In this document: piece by piece, positions 55,728 to 64,000 of the stretch
Layout of the letters: the number at the start of each line of letters is the position of its first letter
Numbering within the stretch: the first letter of the stretch is position 1
NCBI GenBank assembly: GCA_002633025.1
Contig: NMRB01000471.1
Coordinates: 227,814-291,813, forward strand
Reading direction: 5' to 3'
Origin: Notospermus geniculatus
Lineage: Eukaryota; Nemertea; Pilidiophora; Heteronemertea; Lineidae
DNA length: 64,000 bases
Notes under the pieces: model-generated
What the model was told of the DNA's origin: nothing
What the model saw: the letters and a program-made list of their open reading frames with translations, nothing else
The model's database searches: none
Made by a program: the position numbers and the translations under genes

Positions 55728-56335
55728 CTGCTGTGTGGTCATCAATGCCCACAATCACCAACTGGAGCCCTGCCGAGTGATTATCACGTCCGCTCAACAA
55801 GCGGCAGGTCCCGGGTTCGAATCCAGCCCGGGCCACATGGGATTTCATTCCCGACTCTTCACGTCTGTCGCATGGGACAGTAATGGTGCCTTGTACCTCG
55901 TTTCTTGCAAGGGCAAGTAAATGACCCCATCCAAGTGAGGAACATGAGTCGATTGAGATGGCCTCCTCCGTACTTACCCGAGGGCCAATAATGCTATGGC
56001 CTCGGCCCTGACGGAAAAATAATACAAATACAAATTCCAACAGGAGAAACTGGACTTCGGCAATGCCAGGACCTATGACCATGTCAACAGCCTGCTGTGT
56101 GGTCCGCAATGCCGACCATCACCAACAGGAGAAGCTGGACTTCGGCAATGCCAGGACCTATGTGACCATATCAACAGCCTGCTGTGTGGTCCGCAATGCC
56201 AACCATCACCAACAGGAGAAGCTGGACCTCGGCAAAGCCAGGACCTATGTGACCATATCAACAGCCTGCCGTGTGGTCCGCAAAGCCGACCATCACTAAC
56301 AGGAGAAGCTGGACCCAGACAATGCCAGACCTCTC
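55728..56335 (+). repeat. 84-bp tandem array, interrupted by a SINE
   Basis: Units read CCTGCTGTGTGGTCCGCAAT, GCCGACCATCACCAACAGGA and GAAGCTGGAC, with three to four copies from 56039 to 56335. A partial unit at 55728-55764 lies on the other side of SINE copy 5, so the SINE landed inside the array. The period of 84 bp keeps one frame open (56063-56299), giving 28-residue repeats with C-C-V-V-R-N-A-D-H-H-Q-Q-E-K-L-D. Coding is unproven. Confidence 0.8.
55765..56036 (+). mobile_element. tRNA-derived SINE, copy 5
   Basis: Head GAGCCCTGCCGAGTGATTAT with B box GGGTTCGAATCCAG. Body with ATTCCCGACTCTTCACGTC and AATGACCCCATCCAAGTGAG. Tail GGGCCAATAATGCTATGGCC and GGCCCTGACGGAAAAATAAT. It is inserted between CACCAACT and AACAGGAG of the 84-bp array. 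Confidence 0.85.
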
Positions 56336-56339
56336 TGCC

Positions 56340-56600
56340 CTTATGACAGGGTATTCTGAAAATGACTTTAGACTTATCATTTCGTCACTTCTTAAGAAAC
56401 TCTGGTCTTTCACCCCCGCCAACACTGTGAATGTGTGTATATAGTTTTTACTACAAGTTTATTTTTTTTTGTATTTCATATTTTCTGTTCGCCAACAGTG
56501 TCTAAATTTTATTGTGACGCACAATCGGGGCCAATAATGCCCTTGGCTTCGGCCCCATTCCAATAATACTGTAAATAGTATTTTCTAAATAAATCTGATT
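56340..56600 (+). mobile_element. Sequence ending in the SINE tail, possible partner LINE 3' end
   Basis: GGGGCCAATAATGCCCTTGG and CTTCGGCCCC at 56527-56556 repeat the SINE tail, but the sequence upstream is not the SINE body. An AATAAA-type string follows at about 56589. SINEs commonly share their tail with the LINE that mobilises them, so this may be the 3' end of that LINE. No coding region is visible. Confidence 0.45.
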
Positions 56601-56609
56601 AACTAATTT

Positions 56610-58345
56610 CGTCACTCACGACCAAAACAGGGCAAATATCAAGTCACAACCTGGTGAAACCACTCCAATAAAATTTATCGACAGCAGGCCTATATATATT
56701 TGATCACACAAAAGAGTCACAATTGATGACATCTCTTGCTGGCTAAAGTAATGTCAACTGCGAAAAACTGATATTTCAATCAATGCACATGTTTTAGGTA
56801 AGAAATCGAGTTGTATCAGATGACCAACGAAGCGAATCGTCGAGACAGTCAGTTTTTGTCAGCAGTTGGCCTCAACAAAGAAGAATATGTGTCACACAGA
56901 GGATTATATGTCAATGTACAAAGGATCATGACTGGGTTTGTACATTCAAGGTTACGTATTTGACCGATTGTTGACATTGGCAAGGGTGCCGTGGGCCAAA
57001 TAATCGAAGGTATTATATGTATACTGAAGCGATGGGCGTATTCAAGATAATCCTCAAGGTCCTCTTTGGGAGCAACATAAAAAATTTTCATCAAAACTTT
57101 TTTATTAAATTTGAAAAGGCATTAAATACGTACATTATTGTACATGTACCGTTAAAAGTGGAATGAAATTGGCCCTGTACATACATCTTCAACTTTGTAT
57201 TACGTACAAGTCAATTTCACCAAAAGAAATTTCTTCAGCTTCCAAGATATTCGTTTTTCAACTTTGTCGGCAGTTAACAATTGTCAACGATTGATGTCAA
57301 ATAAATGTCGTTTTGTGTATGGATTATGGTGAGATGACAATTTAAAAACACAACAAACTCATTCTGCTATTGATTAGCGAAGAAAAACCAAAATTGTCTT
57401 CTTGTCTGTGGATTTTGACGAGTTCAGATTTTGAAAACATAACAAGAAACTCAGTCTTTTTCATTTTTCAATTATCGGCAAAAAACACCACCGATACAAC
57501 TCTCAGAAAGATTTGCTATCACTTTTTGACTTTCTATCCAAATATTTTGGGGACATTTTGGGGTTTCTTGGCGCATATTTATCAGAGATTAAAGAACAAC
57601 CAGTTTACTCATAGCCAGAACTAATTTTTGTTAGATACAATAGGCAAAGTTGTGAACTTATACGTTGAAGTGAACATACTTGTTTATTTGTGAACATACT
57701 GATAGATTTGATTACACTGATAGATTTTGTGACATCTACTGCATACTGATAGATTTGATTACACTGATAGATTTTGTGACGTATACTGGGGTAGGGTTGA
57801 AGCTTTCAATCGTAGCCCACTAGGCCTATCTAAAAACGACCCATATATTTTAAGGGCATTTTAATTGTTGACTTCTTATACATTTCACATAGAATCAAGA
57901 GCCCGGCACCTAGTTACCCATAGTTATTCCGGTGAATTGCTCTTGACTCGGACAGCTGTGGCATGAGTATGTTACAGACGAGATTCAGCAAACTCTCATC
58001 AACACGTGTTACGTTTTTCCTTTTTTCCTATATCGGCTTACAATCCGTTCATTGGTTCTATGTAATGTAGGCCCCCTATTGTAAGCTTACATCCTGAAAT
58101 GTTTGGTGCATTTGTCCCTCGACATGCTTGAAATTGACAACATTTAAACTCCAAAAGCGTGTTCATTAAACTACTTCTCCCTGAATCTAAAGACCTGGCA
58201 ACACCATTTTCAAAAGGGTGAAATAAGTAATAGGGGCTGTAGATACATTGTATGTGGCAGAACTCAGCTACAGGCAGACAGAGCACTTCACCATGAAGGC
58301 CAATTAACTGACAAAGTTGAAATGGTACCTGAACTGATGGGTGAA
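56610..58345. other. No recognised gene; one short tandem repeat
   Basis: A 47-bp unit (CATACTGATAGATTTGATTA and on) repeats twice at 57695-57780. Otherwise AT-rich with no supported frame. Confidence 0.5.
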
Positions 58346-58352
58346 ACTACAT

Positions 58353-58490
58353 ATTAGAGAGCTTTCGCAACCGTCCAGTTAGGCCCAACGACGACGTCTA
58401 CATGTACATGTATCTATTGTTCGGGTAGACTCGCACAATAGATAAACGTCGTCGTAGGGCCTAACCGGGCGGTTGCGAAAGCTCTCTAAT
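58353..58490. mobile_element. Foldback MITE with CATGTA insertions in one arm
   Basis: ATTAGAGAGCTTTCGCAACC and ACGACGACGT pair with ACGTCGTCGT and GGTTGCGAAAGCTCTCTAAT. An inner stem TCTATTGT/ACAATAGA surrounds the loop. The left arm has TA-CATGTACATGTA-TCTATTGT where the right arm (complement) has TA-TCTATTGT. That is a 12-bp insertion equal to two CATGTA units. Confidence 0.85.
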
Positions 58491-58842
58491 GATCATCAGC
58501 TATACCGTCGAATAGGTGAAGTTCCATCTCACAGCCTATACATGTACATGTACGTTGAACACAAATTTATTGCACAAGGTCGACACAGTAATAAAAAGGA
58601 CCGTATTTGTACGAAAATTCTTCCAAATTTGGGTATACATTTTGGGCAATAAATTCGGACTTTTGGCAGAAATCACAAGATCATCAAGAGCACGCAGAAT
58701 TAAAAAAAATTACCTGCATGTATGTAGAAGTCATTTTTGAAATCAAAAGAAAGGTAAGTGTCACAAAAGGTGAGTGTCACACTCTGACTTAAGTATGTTT
58801 ATGAATATGGACCCTGATGTCATATGTTGAGAACTGTAAAGC

Positions 58843-58985
58843 CGGTGACAGACTGACGCGTACGCAGCGCGTCCTGCAGGCGTTCCGCCAATCAGATTCT
58901 TCGGTAGGTGTTTCGGTCCGTGTTACTGCCTCCCTGATTGGTTGAACGCTTCCAGACGCGTTGCTTACGCGCCAGTCTGTCACCG
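58843..58985. mobile_element. GC-rich foldback MITE
   Basis: GGTGACAGACTGACGCG and GGCGTTCCGCCAATCAG pair with CTGATTGGTTGAACGC and GCGCCAGTCTGTCACC. Arms are about 50 bp. Its base composition is much richer in GC than the surroundings. Confidence 0.75.
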
Positions 58986-58990
58986 CCTTG

Positions 58991-59590
58991 AGCTGCGCTT
59001 CCACTACAGAAAAAGCTGGTATTTGTCCGGGCTTATTCTGCTTCCATTACAGAATGTCCGTGTTTAATAAGCCCGGCTCTAATAAGTGCGGATCTATCAA
59101 GCTCGGATAGCATAGCCGAGTATACACCGAATCTAAATTAGATGCGGATCAACAACGGTGTTTTCTCTAGTGGAATGGCAATAAGTCCGGATCTATTTGT
59201 AGTAATATGTTCGCCTACAGGTGGCTTAAGATCGCTTGCGACATTGCGCATGCTCAAAAGTACCAGAACGATACGCGGTTTACTCCACTTATCGCCATCT
59301 GTAGCCGAACTTACTAACCTAAAATCCAGTAAGCCGTGAAACATCCGGTCTTATTTATATGCGGATAGACACCGGTACTATTAAGACTATGAAATAGAAA
59401 TCGGGTTTCTAAGGTGAAAGACATTGCTTCCTACCAGGATCGAACCCACGAACCCTCGCATATGGCGTCAATCGCCAGCACTCAGGGGCACACGCCTTAA
59501 ACCGCTAGGCCAAATCCCCATCTTCAAAAAAAAATTACTATTAAAAATACTATTAAGACCGGATATAAAAGCTGTAATGGAAGCGCAGCT
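58991..59590. mobile_element. Multi-hairpin element, copy 2, with nested retroposon
   Basis: The termini AGCTGCGCTTCCACTACAG and CTGTAATGGAAGCGCAGCT are inverted repeats. The interior shares TAATAAGTGCGGATCTAT and AGTGGAATGGCAATAA with the 23.8-kb copy in reverse orientation. It is interrupted by a tRNA-Leu-like retroposon at 59388-59547. Confidence 0.7.
59376..59559 (-). mobile_element. tRNA-Leu-like retroposon with 12-bp target duplication
   Basis: TACTATTAAGAC flanks the insert at 59376-59387 and 59548-59559. Minus-strand reading from about 59521: GGGGATTTGGCCTAGCGGTT (A box TGGCCTAGCGG), a long variable-arm-like stretch, then GGGTTCGTGGGTTCGATCCT (B box GGTTCGATCC) and a tail GTCTTTCACCTTAGAAACCC. 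The A box and long variable region resemble class II tRNAs such as tRNA-Leu. A truncated second copy lies at 44405-44485. Confidence 0.75.
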
Positions 59591-59837
59591 ATCTGGTGAC
59601 TAAATCAACAGGTTGCTTCAGCTGTGTGTTTTATGAAGAAGGGTATTATTGAAGTACGTCATCCTCATCGGTTTCTGATACAACATTACTAAGAATAACC
59701 ATTGGTCTTCTTTTATTGGCTCTAAGTATCTAAATAATCAACATAAAACCCTCTACTACGTGTTATACCTGATTCTAGAATACATGAATAGTTACGGCCG
59801 AAGAGGAATTGGATTCGCTAACCCATCTGACAAGAAT

Positions 59838-60355
59838 TGAAATGGTAATAGATCAATGCAATATTAATAGATCAATTGCAATAATAGATTGATAGATATT
59901 AATGCGTATCTTACCTTAAACGACTTTTCTAGAGTTTCAGATTGTAAAGTTCCACTTGAAAAAGACCCCGGTGGGAGTCGAAAATTCAATTCTGGAGTTT
60001 GACTATTTGCTTATTACCTTAAACGACCGTGGTGTGACATCGACTGCAAGTTCCCAGGAATAACTTCCACAAATCTTTCACTCTTCACGCAAGGTTGTAG
60101 GCCTATGTTTTTCTGTCCCTAACTACACATCGCATCAAGTTGAAATGGTAATTAATAGATCAATGTAATATTAATAGATCAATTGCAATGATAATAGATT
60201 GATAATGAGTATCTTACCTTAAACGACGTGGTGGGACCGTTGACAACTTCGACCTGCAAATTCCCAGGCGTAACTGCCATAAATCTTCCCTTCTATAAGC
60301 TAGGCTGTACGTATTTCTGTCCCAAACTACCGGTACACATCACGTCGAGTTGCTG
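59838..60355 (+). repeat. Tandem duplication of about 200 bp, one unit carrying a retroposon
   Basis: TGAAATGGTAAT with AATAGATCAATG, then ATCTTACCTTAAACGAC, then AACTACACATC, occurs in both units (59838-60139 and 60140-60355). Unit 1 is longer because of the insertion at 59925. Unit 2 has an extra CCGGTA at 60330-60335. Confidence 0.8.
59911..60027 (+). mobile_element. Hairpin retroposon, truncated single unit, with 14-bp target duplication
   Basis: TTACCTTAAACGAC flanks an 89-bp insert (59925-60013) that starts TTTTCTAGAGTTTCAGATTG and carries GACCCCGGTGGGAGTCGAAAA. The same 14-bp site is present unoccupied in the neighbouring duplicate near 60212. The TTTTGTGTGTC tail of other copies is absent. 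Confidence 0.85.
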
Positions 60356-60359
60356 TGGA

Positions 60360-61015
60360 AAAAATTCACAAAGTTACGCGACTCATTGTTTTGGGTAACG
60401 CCCACTGTGTCACCAGGTCAAACCGACCAAGTCACCATTAGTATAACCTAAGAATCGGATCTGTTGCTGGGGTCAGCATGGTCCGCAGACGATGACCCGG
60501 ACCTATATGGGTCGGAGTCTGTCCCTAGGGTACAGACTGTGACAGTATTATGACAATGATACGCAACCTTTTGTTCTGAGGGTAGGAGATTAACAGGAAA
60601 TACGTAAGCCTGATTGGTGCGATCAAGAACTGCCTCTAGTCGGGATTGATAACTAGATTTTTAATTCAATTTTGGATCGTTTTTGCACTAAATCTATGTC
60701 TGTCGCTGCAATGAACTTAGGATAAAGGTCTTTGTAATCTGGCGACATTTTCCAACATTTTTACATTTACGAAATTCTGCAGACCCAAGCCATCGAAAAA
60801 CCAGATACCTCACTTACAAAGCTCACGAAAATTTTAAGGGTAGGCCTACGCAAATCCTTTGTCTGGCTGATAGTAAACAACTTGTTGCCCGCAAAATGGA
60901 CAATAGTTTAAGCATCCCGTATACAACCTTGGACATTCACGAAGTTGTCGTAACCCCGTGACTTTTCGGAGTTTTCCATTTGCGGGAAACCTATTGTTCA
61001 CTCATCAACCTTACA
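60360..61015. other. No recognised gene
   Basis: Mixed-composition sequence with no supported frame or repeat beyond one TAGGCCTA near 60840. Confidence 0.5.
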
Positions 61016-61020
61016 AAGGG

Positions 61021-61192
61021 CAGGGGCGGGATACACAATCATGGGAAAGAGGGGGCACAGCCAGCGCACATCGTGGAAAACCTCCGTCAAATTTAAACAT
61101 CTTTTCAATTTCAAAATTTCCTGGTCAGTTTTAAAGATTTTCCACAAAATAGGGGGGCCGGGTGTGCCCCCCCCCCCTTGGATCCGCACCTG
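61021..61192. mobile_element. Short DNA transposon with CAGGxGCGG termini
   Basis: It begins CAGGGGCGGGAT and ends ATCCGCACCTG, inverted termini similar to the 17.57-kb element. A C homopolymer sits just inside the right end. No clear target duplication is seen. Confidence 0.55.
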
Positions 61193-61199
61193 AAGTGTT

Positions 61200-62020
61200 T
61201 GCGTAACCATACATTTACGGGAGACTTGTGAATAAAGTCCTTGTTTGGTACATAGGCCTAGTGCATGCAACGTACACTATTTACATGCATGTCATAGTCC
61301 GAGCAGAATTCCCAGGCCTGGAATTAATTCAATACCATTTCTAGGCCTACACGCGGGTCAACTATTTCACACATTTTTTTGTGCATTCGTGATCCAAAGT
61401 TCAGTGCATGCAAGTAGGCTACATCCCCCTCCCCTTTGCGGACTTTCGCAAGGGGTCTACCGGGGGGGCGTCACTGTGTTCAACGGGCATTTTCTTACTT
61501 ATCCACTTATCAATCAATTGCGAATGGGCCCGTGGGCCTAGAGGTTCATGTTTTGACGAAAAGTTCCTGTAAACACTTGCGGAATTGAAAAGCCGACGAT
61601 GGTACAGGTCTTCCAACATGGAAGACCTGTAGGCCACATTCAGGCATGATGCACAGTGCAAGGACAGTGGGCCTACACTAATTTATTCCCTGGACTTGAA
61701 ACTACCGGTACCTGGACGTTGGCACTGAATAACCTCGGCACGTTTCGAACCAACACGTGCACACATCGATCAGAATAGTTAGGCCTAGGCCTAAATGCGA
61801 AAGTGCAGATTCATTTTCACTCAAAAGTACCTACCTACCTATACTCACCAATATTTCTGAACATGTGCACAGAATACATAGCGCAAAGTCGACTTGGGCT
61901 GGAACACTCCACAAGTGGTTGTCATCAGTGCTGAAAGCGCTGGTAGCGGCTACCGTAAAACGTTACGTAACAACGGACGTAGGCCTATGTACATGTAACG
62001 CTAATAAAATGAAGTAAGTT
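61200..62020. other. No recognised gene; many TAGGCCTA octamers
   Basis: Five or six TAGGCCTA sites lie between 61250 and 61990, two of them overlapping at about 61783-61796. TACCGGTA lies at about 61703 and TACATGTA at about 61988. No coding region. Confidence 0.5.
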
Positions 62021-62024
62021 GCCA

Positions 62025-62281
62025 CTTAAGCGGCCTATCCACATGCAATATTATTGCACAATATGAGGATCAAAATGGGCAATATTATTGCCAATCTTTC
62101 TCCCATCCATTATGCCAGAAGCACATGACACTCATTTTGGGCCCCATATTGTGCAATAATAGGGCCGTTTAGACGGCAAGCCAAAAAACCACATTCAGAT
62201 TCGATGCGATCGGATCGCATGTGGACTTTTGCCTGTCGTCTAAACGGACCTATTATTGTACCGTGGAAAAACCGCTTTAAG
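62025..62281. mobile_element. Nested foldback elements
   Basis: The outer ends CTTAAGCGG and AACCGCTTTAAG are inverted. An inner element (about 62162-62250) has GGGCCGTTTAGACGGCAAG and CTGTCGTCTAAACGGACC as inverted termini around GATGCGATCGGATCGCAT. The inner one sits in a CAATAATA/TATTATTG context of the outer arm. Confidence 0.65.
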
Positions 62282-62367
62282 CCCCTGTCACAAATGTAGG
62301 CCTGTTTATTATGGTTCCCGATCACTAAGATCGGGAACCATATTGTTTTTGGTCATGGTGTCTGTGT

Positions 62368-62404
62368 ATCTGTGTGTGTGTGTGTCTGTGTGTGTGTGTG
62401 TGTC
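62368..62404. repeat. (TG)n microsatellite
   Basis: TGTGTG repeats with two TCTG interruptions, 37 bp before the second copy of the large duplication. Confidence 0.9.
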
Positions 62405-62440
62405 CGTCTGTCACGCCTTCATATCTTATCTCCTTCAACA

Positions 62441-64000
62441 TCCGTAGCAGCCATTGTCCGCGGTGTCCGTGAGGAGCGCACTGAGTGACCACGCCGATCA
62501 TTACATCGGCGTGGGCTTGGAACTCAAGGACAACGATGCAAATATATCATTATTTTACTGAATATATTGACTTGACCCAGCAGTGGAGAGACAGGACACA
62601 AAACCTGTGAAAATTCAATTGGAGCATGGGCGATAACGATTCGGCAGATGAAAATTTCTTCTTTTTTTTCACTTCGTAAGCAAAACACCTACGCGGTACA
62701 AGGAATCTGTTTTGTGATATTTTACAAAAATTCTACATTTTACAAAGTGTGTCAAAACACACTGTAATTTTTACATGATTCTGAATCACCTCTTCAACAT
62801 CATGAAAGAAAGTTAGTAACTCTTTGCCAAGAGAAATGATATTTGCAGCAAGTTTCAGGATAGCTTTATGCCTTAAGCCAACATTTTATACTCAAGAAAC
62901 TTCGTTGCAAAGTTCTTTGAACAATCTCACAAGTTTCGTGTCTGTCTTCAAAATATTTGAACGTTTCAAAAGAAGTTAACGATAGAGGCAGAGTTATTAG
63001 GCACTTTCTAACGGTATTTGTTTGCTGTAGCTAGTCTATTTGTTCTCAATCAAGTTGTTTGAGGATGATATGGCTACTAAACTGCCATGTCATCAAGCCC
63101 CCAATCCTAATCGAGGTAAATTGTTTATATCTGCATACACCGAAGAGAAATGCCTCAACTCGCCCCCCCCCCCGAGTCCAGCAGGCGGCATATTCTGTCA
63201 AAGTTTTCGCAGTGTGGGACGGAGTCAAAACTATTTGAAGAACGATTGTTCCTATCTTGGAGGAATTATGCTAATGCAGTATAATTCCCCCAAGTTCCTA
63301 TCAACCAACAGAAGGATCTTTCTTCAAAATTATTTCCCATTCATTCCTGAGGATATGAGAAATTTTCAGCAGAAGATACATAGGGCCTACTGCCTGCTCC
63401 AACCTGGAGGCAGATGAGTTACGCAACAAATTCTAAGAAGCAAATTTTACAAAGTTTACAATGCCCTGCATTCGTTTTTATAAAAGAGTGGAAAAAAGTT
63501 CGACGAAATAAATCACCAAACACGAAAATCGCCAGAAGATGGAAAAACAATTTGACTCGAACAAGCAAAAGCAATTTAAACACTGGGTCAAGAGGTGTCG
63601 TCCACAATTTTCAATTGTCACGCCCCAAAACGTTACATAAAAAATCGAGAAGGTCACCCATTGTGATTATTTCATTTTCAGAAAGCTAATTTACTACTGG
63701 ATGATGGAGTTTACGATGACCCATATCGGCCTTTTGTTCTTTACAATAATCACTTTAAAGAAACTCAAGGTTAAGTTCACAAAATAGCCATTACCTTGCC
63801 GTCAGGAGTGGGCGCTGTGGAAGGACACAACATTTGAGCCAACCTCATTTAATGTGCCGGAATTAATTGAATGTCATTCGGCCAATGTTAAAGAAAAGGT
63901 TTAGCTTTTTTATGGCGGTCATAAAACATTTTCACCACAAAATTTTCTTCTTAACTCTTTTACTATCAAGAGCTATTATGATGAAAGAAAAATATGTAAA
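62441..64000 (+). repeat. Dispersed duplication, copy 2 (runs off the window)
   Basis: It matches 52171-53740. The frame at 63040-63417 ends L-L-Q-P-G-G-R. A 4-bp indel near 63047 against copy 1 would break a frame running through that point. The 94-bp stretch starting GGAGTGGGCGCTGTGGAAGG is identical in both copies. The match continues to the last base, so the true end lies beyond the window. Confidence 0.8.

Noticed and set aside
59397-59522. Functional tRNA-Leu gene on the minus strand
   Set aside because: It lies inside a target-site-duplicated insert with a retroposon tail, and a truncated sister copy exists. It is treated as a SINE head.

Overview
This window is eukaryotic nuclear DNA. 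It has no operons, ribosome-binding sites or dense long reading frames. Most of it is interspersed repeats, minisatellites and AT-rich non-coding sequence. The repeat types (MULE, LINE, tRNA-derived SINE, foldback MITE) and the high density of octamers such as TACATGTA, TAGGCCTA and TACCGGTA suggest a marine invertebrate, most likely a deuterostome (hemichordate, echinoderm or amphioxus). That placement is inference from sequence style, not from a marker gene. A 33-base N run and a few single N bases show it is draft assembly.

Layout. 0-10 kb: one well-bounded candidate host exon on the minus strand (Ser/Arg-rich, perhaps BUD13-like), a 36-bp minisatellite, a tRNA-like element and five copies of a palindromic MITE. 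10-17 kb: a tyrosine-recombinase transposon remnant, a degraded LINE, a hAT-like pseudogene and a 918-bp foldback element next to a LINE fragment. 17-24 kb: a LINE reverse-transcriptase fragment split by a MITE, then a cluster of three MULE transposase pseudogenes with 460-bp tandem repeats. 24-30 kb: an acidic minisatellite, two tRNA-derived SINEs and an inverted-repeat element. 30-44 kb: retroposed hairpin elements with target-site duplications, a 70-75 bp minisatellite, several foldback MITEs and a rearranged A-B-A-B duplication carrying a 5'-truncated LINE. 44-64 kb: mostly unrecognised AT-rich sequence, a >1.5 kb segment present twice 10,270 bp apart, candidate exons of an unknown gene at 54.5-55.7 kb, an 84-bp tandem array split by a SINE, and more foldback elements.

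Two observations stand out. First, pairs of repeats inside the window differ by exact 6-bp insertions (CATGTA or CCGGTA) at TA dinucleotides. This is the pattern expected of excision footprints left by Tc1/mariner-type transposons, and it may explain the excess of TA-palindrome-TA octamers. Second, a short hairpin-bearing retroposon family occurs as single and inverted-dimer copies with 12-18 bp target-site duplications, two of them checked against an empty site in the same window.

No complete host gene, true tRNA gene, rRNA or CRISPR array was found.
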